From NCBI RefSeq assembly GCF_017744835.1, contig NZ_JAGIAM010000002.1, positions 186,001-250,000 on the forward strand: a DNA stretch of 64,000 nt, in the 5' to 3' direction. Numbering within the stretch: the stretch's first letter is position 1; every line of letters starts with the position of its first letter. The stretch is from Sphingomonas sp. (GTDB taxonomy: Bacteria > Pseudomonadota > Alphaproteobacteria > Sphingomonadales > Sphingomonadaceae). A program made the position numbers and the translations under genes. Positions 36,167 to 45,958 of the stretch are shown here, piece after piece. The notes under the pieces were generated by a model. It did no database searches. It saw nothing but the letters and a program-made list of their open reading frames with translations, and was not told where the DNA came from.

Positions 36167-39100
36167 ATGATCGTTTCGGAAGCCGTCCACCGTCGACTGC
36201 TCAACGGCGTCTCGTTCGGCGCAGTCGCGCTTGCACTCGGCTGTGTCGCATTCCCGGCGGCCGCACAGGAAGCGCCCGCGGCAGTCGCGGTGAGCGAGGA
36301 CGCTTCCGCGACCACGCAGGACGCCGACACCGCTGCCCAGAGCAACGAGATCGTCGTCACGGGCTTCCGCGCATCGCTGCGCAGCTCGCTGCGCGAGAAG
36401 CGGGATTCCAACGTCCAGCTCGACGCGATCAACGCCGAGGACATCGCCAACTTCCCCGACGCCAACCTGGCCGAGTCGCTCCAGCGCCTGCCCGGCGTGT
36501 CGATCGACCGCGACAATGGCGAGGGCCGCCAGATTTCGGTCCGCGGCCTGGGCGGCGACTTCAACCGCACCCGCCTCAACGGACTCGAGGCGCTGGCGAC
36601 CGCCGGCTCGAACGATGCGGGTTCCAGCCCCAACCGCAGCCGCGCGTTCGACTACAACACCTTTGCTTCCGAGCTGTTCAGCTCGCTGCGCGTCCAGAAG
36701 ACGCCTTCGGCCGAGACCGACGAAGGCTCGCTGGGCGCAACGATCGACCTGATCACCGGCAAGCCCTTCGACTACAAGGACGCGGCGTTCGCGCTCTCCG
36801 CTCAGGGCAGCTACCAGAAGAATTCGGAGCGGTGGTCGCCGCGCATCGCCGGGCTCGTCTCGAAGCGCTTCATGGGCGGCGACATGGGCTTCCTGATCTC
36901 GGGCGCCTACAGCAAGTCCGACAATGAGCTCGACCAGTACCGCCGCGGCGTGGGCTCGGCCGACTATCTATATCGCGGGGCCGACTTCGCCGGCAACGAA
37001 ACGCCCCAGCGCGGAGGTTTTGCAGCGCCGACTGGCACCAACCTCGGTACGGCGATCACCAATCCCGACGCCATCGCGCTACTGACCGGGTCGGACCCGA
37101 CCGCTTATGCGAACCTCTATCCGGGCGCGCCGTTCAACACGCCGGGCCGCTTCGACGATTCACAGGTCCGCATCCCGGCGCTGCCGGCAATCGAGCAGCA
37201 GAACGTCAAGAACGACCGCCTGGGCCTGACCGCGGCCTATCAGTGGAAGATCACGCCCCGGACGGAGCTGACGATCGACGGCGTCTATTCGCGCTTCCAC
37301 AACACCAGCATCTACAACCAGATCTCGCCGGTCGGGCTCAACCGCAACAACACCAACGCGGCCTACAACACCGCGGGCAACAACCTGACCCCTTCCGCGG
37401 CGCGTGCGCTCTATCCGGGCCTCTGCACTCCGGCGGCCGAAACGGATCTCAACGCGCCGATGGACTGTGGCCAGCAGCTCTTTGGCACCACGCCTGCATT
37501 CGCGACGGCATATGACCAGAACGGAAATCTGGTGCCGGCGGTGCTCGGCGGAGCGGCGGTCGTGCCCGGCGGCACCAGCCCTGCCAACGCCAACATCTTC
37601 AGCACCAATCCTAACAACCTCGATCCGTACGACTATTACAACAACCCCAATTCGGTGGGGTACATCCCCTCGACCAACCGCCTCGCCTATCGCGGGCAGT
37701 TGATCGGCCGCCCAGCGGTGAAGGTGCTCGAGTCCAACGTGACCAACGGCCTCGCCGACTATCTGGTGCTGCAGAATGTCGACTTCCGTTCGGCGCAGGA
37801 CCAGAACGAATATACCACCGAGTTCCGCCAGGGCTCGATCGCCCTCACCCACGAATTCAGCGACACCTTCCGCGTCTCCGGCCTCTACGGGCAGTCGCGC
37901 TCGACCAACGTGTCCGAGGGCCGGCTCGTCGAGTTCAACCGCATGGATAGCCAGGGGCTGTTCGTCTACGACGAGCGCGACGGCGGCCCGATGCCCAAGA
38001 TGGACTTCGGCTTCGACGTCGCCGACCCGAACAATTGGGAGACGGTGAAGGGCTTCTCGGCGATCCGCCGCTACGTGCGCCACACCACCAACACCTATGA
38101 AGGCGGCAAGCTCGACCTCGCCTGGGACGTGAACCCCGAGTTCACGGTCAAGGCCGGCTTCACGCGCCGGACCTACACTTTCTACACCGACCAGTATGAG
38201 CGCGTCAGTGACTTGCTCAATCCGACGCTGAAGGAGGCGGGCGTCACCGCCGGGTCGGTTGCCCAGACGATCCAGTTCGGCCAAGGCCTCAACGTGCCCG
38301 AGGGAACGCCGACGAGCTTCGTCGTTCCCAGCATCGCCAAGTTCGACGCGCTATACGACTTCACCTGCAATTGCGTGAACCAGTGGGGCGACTGGCGCAT
38401 CACCCGCAAGCGCAACCGCACCACCACCTTTGGCGTGACCGAGACTGACACCGGTGGCTATCTGCAGGTCGAGTGGGACACCGACGTGCTCGGCGGCCGC
38501 TTCCGCGGTAACGCGGGCACGCGCATGGCAGTGACCGATCTCGTCTCCACCGGCGAGACCACCGCGGGCCGGCCGATCACCGGCTCGAACAACTACACCG
38601 ACTTCCTGCCCTCGGTGAACCTGGTCTATGAGCCGACCAACAAGCTGGTGCTGCGTGCCAGCGTCTCGAAGGTGATGGCGCGGCCGCTGCTGGGCAATCT
38701 CTCGCCTTCGATCTCCGCGATCAGCATCCCCAATACGGGGGATAATTTCGGCGGCACGCTCACCATCGGCAATCCCAAGCTGAGTCCGTTCCGTGCGACC
38801 AACATCGATCTGAGCGCTGAGTGGTATTTCGCGCCCGGCGCGCTGATCTCGCTCGCAGCCTTCCACAAGGAGATCGACAGCTTCCCGCAGACGATCCTGT
38901 ACGAGGCGCAGCTCTCCGAGTTCGCGGACGCCGAGACGATCGAGGCGCTCAAGGCGCAGTTCACCAACGCCAACCAGATCGCCTATCTCAACGGCAACTA
39001 TCCGTTCCTCGCGCGCCAGTACCGCGATGCGCCCGGCGGCTATGTCCGCGGCATCGAGGCCAATTTCCAGATGGATCTCACCTTCCTGCCGGGCTTCCTC

Positions 39101-39613
39101 AAGCACCTTGGCGTGATCGTGAACGGCACGTACATCGAGTCGGAGATGACCTACATCCTCGACCCGGGCACTGCGACGATCCCGCAGACCACCGGCAAGG
39201 GGCCGTTCCTGGGCGTGTCGCCCAAGGCGCTCAACGCGACGGTCTATTACGAGACCGACCGCTTCCGCATCCGTCTGTCGAGCGCCTATCGCGCAGGCTA
39301 CAGCACCACCTATCCGCTCGCCGCCGGGTCGTGCTCGCCGGGCATCTCGACATCGCCCGTGCCGACCAACCCCAATACGGCGGTCAGCTATTGCGGAAGC
39401 CCGCTGATCAACGACTTCATCTTCAGCAAGGCGACGTTCAATCTCGACGCCTCGGCGAGCTTCAACGTGACCGACTGGTTTTCCATCAACGCGGAAGCGC
39501 TCAACCTGACCAACCAGACTAGCGACCGCTACGCCTATCAGGGCCAGGACGTGGTCTCGCAATATGCGAGCTCGGGCACCGTCTATCGTATCGGCGCGCG
39601 CGTGCGCTTCTAG
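36167..39613 (+). CDS. TonB-dependent receptor of the pectin locus (TonB-Xanth-Caul type)
   Basis: The 1148-residue outer-membrane protein has a signal peptide ending FPAAAQ, a TonB-box region (NEIVVTGFRASL), the plug signature AEDIANFPDANLAESLQRLPG with QISVRGLGGDFNRT, and a very long barrel ending YRIGARVRF. Its place after the acetylesterase and opposite the GH95-ADH-GH2-PL10 operon makes it the probable importer of rhamnogalacturonan or oligogalacturonate fragments. The ATG follows a purine-rich GGGAGAAGGAAAGG stretch. An unusual pair of barrel cysteines occurs in DFTCNCVNQW. A compound terminator follows. Confidence 0.94.
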   Translation: MIVSEAVHRRLLNGVSFGAVALALGCVAFPAAAQEAPAAVAVSEDASATTQDADTAAQSNEIVVTGFRASLRSSLREKRDSNVQLDAINAEDIANFPDANLAESLQRLPGVSIDRDNGEGRQISVRGLGGDFNRTRLNGLEALATAGSNDAGSSPNRSRAFDYNTFASELFSSLRVQKTPSAETDEGSLGATIDLITGKPFDYKDAAFALSAQGSYQKNSERWSPRIAGLVSKRFMGGDMGFLISGAYSKSDNELDQYRRGVGSADYLYRGADFAGNETPQRGGFAAPTGTNLGTAITNPDAIALLTGSDPTAYANLYPGAPFNTPGRFDDSQVRIPALPAIEQQNVKNDRLGLTAAYQWKITPRTELTIDGVYSRFHNTSIYNQISPVGLNRNNTNAAYNTAGNNLTPSAARALYPGLCTPAAETDLNAPMDCGQQLFGTTPAFATAYDQNGNLVPAVLGGAAVVPGGTSPANANIFSTNPNNLDPYDYYNNPNSVGYIPSTNRLAYRGQLIGRPAVKVLESNVTNGLADYLVLQNVDFRSAQDQNEYTTEFRQGSIALTHEFSDTFRVSGLYGQSRSTNVSEGRLVEFNRMDSQGLFVYDERDGGPMPKMDFGFDVADPNNWETVKGFSAIRRYVRHTTNTYEGGKLDLAWDVNPEFTVKAGFTRRTYTFYTDQYERVSDLLNPTLKEAGVTAGSVAQTIQFGQGLNVPEGTPTSFVVPSIAKFDALYDFTCNCVNQWGDWRITRKRNRTTTFGVTETDTGGYLQVEWDTDVLGGRFRGNAGTRMAVTDLVSTGETTAGRPITGSNNYTDFLPSVNLVYEPTNKLVLRASVSKVMARPLLGNLSPSISAISIPNTGDNFGGTLTIGNPKLSPFRATNIDLSAEWYFAPGALISLAAFHKEIDSFPQTILYEAQLSEFADAETIEALKAQFTNANQIAYLNGNYPFLARQYRDAPGGYVRGIEANFQMDLTFLPGFLKHLGVIVNGTYIESEMTYILDPGTATIPQTTGKGPFLGVSPKALNATVYYETDRFRIRLSSAYRAGYSTTYPLAAGSCSPGISTSPVPTNPNTAVSYCGSPLINDFIFSKATFNLDASASFNVTDWFSINAEALNLTNQTSDRYAYQGQDVVSQYASSGTVYRIGARVRF

Positions 39614-39654
39614 CCACGCCCACGCCCCCGGCACCCAACCTCCCCAGGTGGTGT

Positions 39655-39713
39655 GCGCCGGATCGGATCATGGGAACACCTGGTGTTCCCCCTTCCGGTC
39701 CGGCGCTTTTTTT
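39655..39713 (+). terminator. Compound intrinsic terminator
   Basis: An outer stem GCGCCGGA with TCCGGCGC encloses a perfect inner hairpin GGGAACAC-CTG-GTGTTCCC, and the structure is followed by seven T (39707-39713). It ends transcription of the TonB receptor. It lies directly before the 3' end of the convergent fusion gene (stop at 39716), so it may also act on the minus strand, where the U-tract is lacking. Confidence 0.85.
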
Positions 39714-39715
39714 GT

Positions 39716-42700
39716 TCAGCGGAGGCGGACGGCGTAGAGCGCGCGGTGCGTGAGGGCGAACAGCGTGCGCCGGTCCGCGCCGCCGAGGACGAGCTGGAGC
39801 GGGCGCTCGGGCACGTCGATCCGGCCGAGCGGCCTGCCGTCGGGCGCGTAGACGAAGATCTGCCCGTTCGCGACGTAGACGCGCCCCTGTGCGTCGGCGA
39901 CGGCGCCCTCGCCGCCGCGCTCGGCGAACGGCTTCAGATCGGTGAGGGCCCCGCCCGGGCCTACCTTCGCCGAATAGGTGCGGTTCTCCGATCCGTTGGT
40001 GACGAAGACCCGTGCGCCGGGCTCGCCCTGGATCAGGCCATAGCTGTCGAGCGAATCCGAGAAGCGCAGGCCACGGTGATCGGGCGGGCCCTGGTGGAAG
40101 ACGCGCCATGCGGGGAGCACGACGCTGCCGTCGGGCGAGACATATTCCTGCGCCTTGGGCACCGCAACGTCGCGCGCGAACATCTCCGCGAGGGTGGTGA
40201 ATTCGTAGGTCTTGGGGTTCAGCTGGTCCTTGAACTCCCCGTTGTTCCACCAATTGGCCGGCATTGCCACGCGGGCGCCCGGGTGTGCGGCGGCGGGGGT
40301 CGGGGTAATCACCGTCAGCTCCTGGTCGGGCGCGCCCGGGCGGAAGCTGTAGACGGTGCCGCTCTGCCCCCAGGACGACAGCACCAGCAGATTGCCCGAG
40401 CGGTCCACGGTCAAGTTCACCGGATCGAGCGCGGCGTCGCGGACGATCTCGAGCCGGCGGTCGTCGGACCAGCGATGGATGCGCCTGAAGAAGCGGTCGA
40501 TGAAATAGAGGCTGCCGGCCGCGTCCACCGCGCCGCCGCCGATCGAGTGGAAGCCGTCGGCGAGCTTCTCCACCGTCGCGCCCTCGAATGTGACGGGCGT
40601 AGCCGGGGCGGGCTTTGCCGGCACGTCGAGCACGGCGAATTCGCGCTCGCGGACGTCGAGGCCGTGGGTGACGTCGCGGATCGCGTTCTCGAACGGGAAT
40701 TTGGTGACGCGCAGGAAGGTCGCGCAGCCATTCTCATCGCAAGTGCCGAAGCCGCTCTCGCCGTTCACATGTACGTTGCGGAAGCGGATGTCATGCGAGT
40801 TGTAGAGCGTGACGGCGGCGGGCGCAGGCTTGCGCGTGCGGGTGACGCGATAGCCGTGGAAATTGGCGACTAGGATATTGCGCGAATCCCGGATCTCGAG
40901 CGCGACCGTATCCGGCCCCTCTCCCGCCTCTTCCTCGGTCTGGGGCGCGAGCAGCTCCCAATTGGCGACGCGATTGAGCCCGATCTCGGTGCGGACATGG
41001 TGCTCGACCGAGGCCTGGATGATGCGCCCGGGGGTCTCGGTGTCCGAGACGAGAATACCGGGATTGGCGAAGGTGCTGGGGCTCCAGATATTGGCGAAGG
41101 TGCCGCCGCCGCCCTGCGTCACCCACAGGCTGGCATATTGGCCGTCCCAGCGACGTGCCGCGTCGGGATCGGCGGAGGCATTGTTGTTGTAGGGGACAAG
41201 GCGGGTGCCGTCGTAGCGGTTGGTGCCGTGGCCGCCCTGGAACTTGACGTCGTTGACCATCGAGGCCGCCCCCGCCTTCCACAGCAGCGCGGTCGCGCGC
41301 GGATTGGCGCCGTTGGTGTCGAGCCCGAGGCCCGCGACGATCGCATCGCCGCCCGCCGCGCTCTCGACCAGCGCCTTGGGCGCGCCGATGCCTTGATAGG
41401 CAGACGATCCGTCGGGGAGCACGATCTGGGTCAGGCTGGGGTGCAGCCCTAGCAGCACGGTGTCGGGGCGCAGGCGCAGCGTGTCGCTGACGCGGTAGAA
41501 CCCCGCCGGAAGATAGACGACGCGGTGGCTGTCGATCGCCTTCTGGATCGCGGCGGTATCGTCCGTCTTGTCGTCGCCCTTGGCGCCGAGCGTGCGGACG
41601 CTAACCCAGTCGGAGACCGGCGGCAGCGCCCGGATCGCTGGGCCGCCCGGAGACGGCAGCGCAGCGATCGGCTCGGCCTGGATCGCGGTCTTGTACTCGC
41701 CCATCTGCCCGACGCCGGGCAGCGTGAGGCCGTGGGTGAACGAGGTGACCTTGTAGGTGGGGCCTGCGCCCTTCACCTCCCGGCCGCTGTCGCTGAAGCG
41801 TGCGAAGATGGGCGTGTTCGCGGCGACCAGGTTCTGGAAGCCGACCTGGGTATAGACGTCGCGCTCCTGCGAGATGATCACGCCGGCCTTCGAGACATTC
41901 TCGAAGCGCACGTCCTGGCCCCACAGCCAGTCGCCATAGCCGCGGTCGATCTCGATGCCGACGGGCACGTTGCGGAACGCGACGTTGAGCAGCGTCAGCC
42001 CCGCCTCATGCTCGCGGATCGCGGCGTCGCGCTGGCCCTCGAAGCTCGAATCGACCAGCGCGAAGGGCCAGGCGGGCGAGGTCTTCTCGGCGAGGATGCC
42101 ATAGCGCCCGCCCCGGAAGTGGAGGTCCTCCGCTTCGTTGGCGACATGGTAGAGGCCGGCGAGGCCCGAACCGATGTCGAAATCCGCATGGCTGACGAAG
42201 CTGTGCTGCGCGGCATGGAAGCGGATCGCGGTCGCGGCGGGGTTGCCGTCGAGAATGCGGAAGTCGATGTTGCCGAGCGCCGAGTAGAAGGTGCCCGAAT
42301 TGGCGTCGGGCAGGTCCTTGTCGAAATGCACGCTGCCGGGCGGCGGGAAGGCGACCGGACCGGCAGGCCGGTTGTCATGCCCGGGTCGCCCGCCGGCGAA
42401 GATCAGCATGTGCGCGACGCCCTTCTGGAACCCGGGCGTGTTGGCGCCAAGCAGGATCACCGGGCGCTTGGCGCCGACGCCGAAGATGCGGACGCCCGGC
42501 CAGAGCTTGATCGTGCGCGTGATGCGATAGGTGCCCTGCGGCAGGAAGACGATACCGCCGCCGGGCTTGTCGGCCGCCGCGTCGATCGCACGCTGGATCG
42601 CGGTGGTGTCGTCCGCCTTGCCGTCGCCGACGCCCGAAACCCGGACTGCGGCAGGCTCGTCGGGTGCCGTGAGATAGACCGATTGCGAAGCTTCCGCGGG

Positions 42701-42760
42701 AAGCGAAGCCGCCAGGAGCAGCAGAACCGCTGCCGCACCACCCATCAGTCTTCGACGCAT
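39716..42760 (-). CDS. Secreted double beta-helix / SMP-30-like fusion protein, copy 1
   Basis: The 1014-residue protein has a signal peptide (AAAVLLLLAASLPAEA). It has two pectate-lyase-3-like beta-helix modules, each opening with a GDGKADDT-x-AIQ-x-AID motif (about residues 45-60 and 385-405) and followed by GxYRITRTI or AGFYRVSDTL. The C-terminal part (about 740-1014) is an SMP-30/gluconolactonase-like propeller: AVDAAGSLYFID, DRSGNLLVLSS, VADAQGRVYVANGQIFVY and GGADRRTLFALTHRALY. Two tandem helices recall GH55 or GH28-related enzymes. The fusion suggests glycan cleavage plus lactone hydrolysis, but the catalytic residues are not certain. The ATG at 42760 has GAGGAG upstream. A paralogue lies at 45959-48979. 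Confidence 0.8.
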   Translation of the reverse strand: MRRRLMGGAAAVLLLLAASLPAEASQSVYLTAPDEPAAVRVSGVGDGKADDTTAIQRAIDAAADKPGGGIVFLPQGTYRITRTIKLWPGVRIFGVGAKRPVILLGANTPGFQKGVAHMLIFAGGRPGHDNRPAGPVAFPPPGSVHFDKDLPDANSGTFYSALGNIDFRILDGNPAATAIRFHAAQHSFVSHADFDIGSGLAGLYHVANEAEDLHFRGGRYGILAEKTSPAWPFALVDSSFEGQRDAAIREHEAGLTLLNVAFRNVPVGIEIDRGYGDWLWGQDVRFENVSKAGVIISQERDVYTQVGFQNLVAANTPIFARFSDSGREVKGAGPTYKVTSFTHGLTLPGVGQMGEYKTAIQAEPIAALPSPGGPAIRALPPVSDWVSVRTLGAKGDDKTDDTAAIQKAIDSHRVVYLPAGFYRVSDTLRLRPDTVLLGLHPSLTQIVLPDGSSAYQGIGAPKALVESAAGGDAIVAGLGLDTNGANPRATALLWKAGAASMVNDVKFQGGHGTNRYDGTRLVPYNNNASADPDAARRWDGQYASLWVTQGGGGTFANIWSPSTFANPGILVSDTETPGRIIQASVEHHVRTEIGLNRVANWELLAPQTEEEAGEGPDTVALEIRDSRNILVANFHGYRVTRTRKPAPAAVTLYNSHDIRFRNVHVNGESGFGTCDENGCATFLRVTKFPFENAIRDVTHGLDVREREFAVLDVPAKPAPATPVTFEGATVEKLADGFHSIGGGAVDAAGSLYFIDRFFRRIHRWSDDRRLEIVRDAALDPVNLTVDRSGNLLVLSSWGQSGTVYSFRPGAPDQELTVITPTPAAAHPGARVAMPANWWNNGEFKDQLNPKTYEFTTLAEMFARDVAVPKAQEYVSPDGSVVLPAWRVFHQGPPDHRGLRFSDSLDSYGLIQGEPGARVFVTNGSENRTYSAKVGPGGALTDLKPFAERGGEGAVADAQGRVYVANGQIFVYAPDGRPLGRIDVPERPLQLVLGGADRRTLFALTHRALYAVRLR

Positions 42761-42772
42761 GTCACTCCTCGG

Positions 42773-42806
42773 GAAAAAAGATCGTCCCGGTCTTGCGACC
42801 GGGACG
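42773..42806 (-). terminator. Intrinsic terminator after the TonB receptor
   Basis: On the minus strand CGTCCCGGTC pairs perfectly with GACCGGGACG around GCAA, a stable tetraloop, and AT-CTTTTTT follows. It lies 28 bases after the receptor stop and 13 bases before the copy 1 fusion gene. That gene therefore probably depends on read-through or its own promoter. Confidence 0.85.
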
Positions 42807-42833
42807 AGTTCAGGGGGGCGTAAACTTGATTGC

Positions 42834-45827
42834 TCAGAAGTTGAGGCGGACGCCGATGCGGTAGGTGCGACCGATCGTGTCGTAGAGCGCCGGATTGACG
42901 TCCAGGCCCGTGTTGGTCTGGGGCGACGGCACTGGATCGACGTTGAACAGATTGTCGATCTTGAAATAGGTCTTGATGCCGGTCGTCAGATTGTACGAGC
43001 CGCCGACGTCCACATAGAGGGCACCCTTCATCCGGTTGTAGTCGATCGTCGGGTGGTTGCCGGTCGAGACCGGGCAGGCCGACGTGCAGACGACATATTG
43101 GTTGCCGAAGACGCCGTTCGAGAACCAGCGCTCCTGGATGTTGAAGCCGAAGCGGTCGTTCTCGTAGCTCTGCATCGCCAGCACCTTCCAGTGCGGCGTG
43201 TTGCCGGTGTTGGCGCCGGCCTGATCGACTTCGTCCACCCCCGCGATGCCTGCGTCGACGAGGAACTCGCGAATGTGCGTGCCGAGCGCGCGGATCGTGA
43301 AGGTACCCGGCAGGCCCAGCGGCTGGCGCCACTGGTAGCTCGCCTCGATATCGAAGCCGCTGGTCTTCCACGAAGCGAGATTGAACGGCTGGACGTTGAT
43401 GAAATTGCCGCCCTGCACCGGGCTGTTCAGCACGAAACCGCCGCAGAAGGCATCGTTGCCCTCGAAGCAGAAGCGCACGATCTGGTCCGCCGTCAGCGTC
43501 GAGACCACGCCGTCGAGCTTGATCGTGTAATAGTCGACCGAGAGGTTCAGCCCCGGCGCCCAGGACGGGTTGGCGAGGACGATGCCGACTTCGGTGTTGC
43601 GCGCGATCTCAGGCTTCAGATCGGGGTTGCCGATCGTGTTCTGGAAGGCCTGCACCGCGCCGCCGGGCGGGAACGGATTGGCGAAGTTGGGCAGCGTCGT
43701 CACGGTCGGCGCCGCGAACAGCTCCGACAGGTTGGGCGCACGCACGTCGCGCGAAGTCACCGCGCGCAGGCGAATGCCGTCGAGCGGCGTATCCCAGGTG
43801 CCGCCGATCTTCCACGCCCAGACCGTGCCCGACGTGCTGTAGTGCGTCACGCGCGCGGCTCCGTTGAGGTTCGCGCGGCCGAGGCCGTCGCCATCAAACA
43901 GCGGCAGGTTGAGCTCGGCGAAGCCTTCATACACGTCATAGGCGCCGCGGCCGTTCTTGTAGTTGCCCGCGGCCCAGTTGCTGCCCTGCGCCGCGTTGAG
44001 CAGCGGATCGGCCGGATAGGCTTCGCTGTTCGGGCTCAGGTCGCTGACGCCGGCACCATAGGGATCGGCGTTCACGCGGTAGAATTCGTGGCGATATTCG
44101 CCGCCGAACGCGAGCGTGAGCGGACCCGCCCAGAGGTTGAACAGGTCGCCCGAGAAATTGACGCTGGCGACGTCCTGCGTGAGCTTGGTGTGCTGGAACG
44201 GGCCATTAGGCGGCGTGACATAGGCGAGCGCCGCCGACGAAGGCGCGGCGCCGCCGAAGATGTTGATCGGCTGGCATCCCATCGCCCGCGCCTGCGGATC
44301 GGCGCAGACGATCGCACCGTTCAGCGTGACGGCGTTGGTCGCGGCGACATAGCGGTTCTGCAGGACGATATCGTTGACGTCGATATCGGAGATGGTGATG
44401 CCGTGGGTGTAATAGGCATCATAGTTCCAGTCGCCCCCGCCCACGTCGAACTGGCCCTTGAGCCCCGCGACGAAGCGATACTGGCGCCGATCGGTATAGA
44501 CCTGGGGATCGGGGAAGTTGCCGTTGCTGGAGCCGAAACTGAAAGAAGTGATTCCTGCAGTGGCGCAGCGGTCGCGGACCAGCTGGGGCAGGAACGGGTT
44601 GGCGCACTGCACGGTGAGGCTCGGGCGGTTGTACCCCGGGCTCGGCTGGTTGTGCGTCTTCACCTGCGCGACGTTGACGGTCACGTAGAACTCGTTGTTC
44701 GGCGCGAAGTCGAAGCCGATCCGGCCGAAACCGTTGACGCGCTGGAGCGCCGAGACCAGCGACGCGCCCGAGCCGGGCGCGCCCGACAGGTCGCCGCCGA
44801 CGCAGAAGCTGTTGCCGGGGAAACAGTTGCTCACCCGCCCGTTGCCGAGCGGCTGGCCGTTCGACCCATAGTTGAAGTTGAACGGCGCGCCATTCGCATC
44901 GAAGGCGATGCCCTGGAGCGGCCCGTTGTTGATCAGGCCGTAGAGCGCATATTGATAGGGCTGCGCATAGTCGCGGTAGTTGAACTGCGGCAGGCCGTTG
45001 TTGGTGACGCCGGTGTTGAGCAGCGTCGAGGCGCGGTACCAGTCGCGGTCGCCCGCGAGGTCGAGACCGAAATTGCCGGGGCCGACGCCCTGGTCATGGG
45101 CGTATTCGCCGCTGAGGATCACGTGCAGCGTGTCACCGGCGAAGGCGCCGCCCCAGGCGCCCTGCGCGAGGATCTGCGCATTGTCGCCATAGGTGCTGAT
45201 GCCGCCCTGCAGATTGGCCTTGAAGCCCTTGAAGCGCGTGTCGGTGATGAAGTTCACCACGCCGCCGACCGCGTCCGAGCCGTAGGAGGCCGAGGCGCCG
45301 CCGTTGACGATGTCGACGCGCTTGACGAGCAGCTGCGGGAACAGGCTGATGTCGGGAACGCCCGTCACGTTCGCGCCGACGACGCGCTGGCCGTCGAGCA
45401 GCGTCAGCGTGCGGATCGGCTGGAGGCCGCGCAGCGAGAAGGAGCTGAGGCCCTGCTGGCCGCTCGAGGTGCTGAAGGTGCCCGTCGAGGTGCCGGTCGA
45501 GCCCTGGAGCGAGGGCAACTGCGCGATCGTGTTGAACAGGTTCGGCTGCGCGGCGGCGGTGATCTGCTCCTCGCCGAGGACCGTCGTCGGCGTCGGCGCA
45601 GTGAAGCCGCTGGCGATGATGCGCGAACCGGTGACGACGATTTCGCCTTCCTGCTGGGCAGTCGGCTGCGGAGCTGGCGGCTCCTGCAGCGACGCCGGCG
45701 CGGGGTCGGCCGCGGGCGCTGGCGCCGGTGCCGTCTGAGCGTGTGCGGTGCCGGCGAGCGCCATGGCTACCAGGGCCGTCAGGCTCACGCTGCAGCGCTG
45801 CCGAGGCAAAGCGAAAATCCCCTCCAT
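42834..45827 (-). CDS. TonB-dependent receptor of the beta-helix/gluconate region
   Basis: The 997-residue receptor has a signal peptide ending AGTAHAQ, a Pro/Ala-rich linker, a TonB box (GEIVVTGSRI), a plug with TIAQLPSLQG, SLRGLQPIRTLTLLDGQRVVG and SYGSDAVGGVVNFIT, and a barrel ending YRIGVRLNF. The plug differs from the TonB-Xanth-Caul receptors and matches the common GSRI-type sphingomonad receptors. It sits between two paralogous fusion enzymes in the same orientation and probably takes up their products. The start ATG follows GAGGGTAGGAG. A candidate operator lies about 105 bases upstream. Confidence 0.92.
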   Translation of the reverse strand: MEGIFALPRQRCSVSLTALVAMALAGTAHAQTAPAPAPAADPAPASLQEPPAPQPTAQQEGEIVVTGSRIIASGFTAPTPTTVLGEEQITAAAQPNLFNTIAQLPSLQGSTGTSTGTFSTSSGQQGLSSFSLRGLQPIRTLTLLDGQRVVGANVTGVPDISLFPQLLVKRVDIVNGGASASYGSDAVGGVVNFITDTRFKGFKANLQGGISTYGDNAQILAQGAWGGAFAGDTLHVILSGEYAHDQGVGPGNFGLDLAGDRDWYRASTLLNTGVTNNGLPQFNYRDYAQPYQYALYGLINNGPLQGIAFDANGAPFNFNYGSNGQPLGNGRVSNCFPGNSFCVGGDLSGAPGSGASLVSALQRVNGFGRIGFDFAPNNEFYVTVNVAQVKTHNQPSPGYNRPSLTVQCANPFLPQLVRDRCATAGITSFSFGSSNGNFPDPQVYTDRRQYRFVAGLKGQFDVGGGDWNYDAYYTHGITISDIDVNDIVLQNRYVAATNAVTLNGAIVCADPQARAMGCQPINIFGGAAPSSAALAYVTPPNGPFQHTKLTQDVASVNFSGDLFNLWAGPLTLAFGGEYRHEFYRVNADPYGAGVSDLSPNSEAYPADPLLNAAQGSNWAAGNYKNGRGAYDVYEGFAELNLPLFDGDGLGRANLNGAARVTHYSTSGTVWAWKIGGTWDTPLDGIRLRAVTSRDVRAPNLSELFAAPTVTTLPNFANPFPPGGAVQAFQNTIGNPDLKPEIARNTEVGIVLANPSWAPGLNLSVDYYTIKLDGVVSTLTADQIVRFCFEGNDAFCGGFVLNSPVQGGNFINVQPFNLASWKTSGFDIEASYQWRQPLGLPGTFTIRALGTHIREFLVDAGIAGVDEVDQAGANTGNTPHWKVLAMQSYENDRFGFNIQERWFSNGVFGNQYVVCTSACPVSTGNHPTIDYNRMKGALYVDVGGSYNLTTGIKTYFKIDNLFNVDPVPSPQTNTGLDVNPALYDTIGRTYRIGVRLNF

Positions 45828-45931
45828 CTCCTACCCTCTCCGTCGATTCTTTTCGGATTGACCGTCAGGCGCCGGCTTTTCGCTCTTTGCGCCACTGTCG
45901 GACGGTATCGCCCGGCCTGCCCGGCCGCACG

Positions 45932-45947
45932 TACGACAAAGGTCGTA
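45932..45947. promoter_or_regulatory. Candidate operator upstream of the TonB receptor
   Basis: TACGAC-AAAG-GTCGTA is a perfect 6-bp inverted repeat located 105 bases upstream of the TonB receptor start. Thirteen bases, AC-A/C-AAGGTCGTAG, recur with one mismatch at 49045-49057 upstream of the second fusion gene. A GntR-family regulator is encoded nearby (49678-50355) and is the natural candidate to bind both. Confidence 0.45.
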
Positions 45948-45958
45948 GCGTCTCCCGA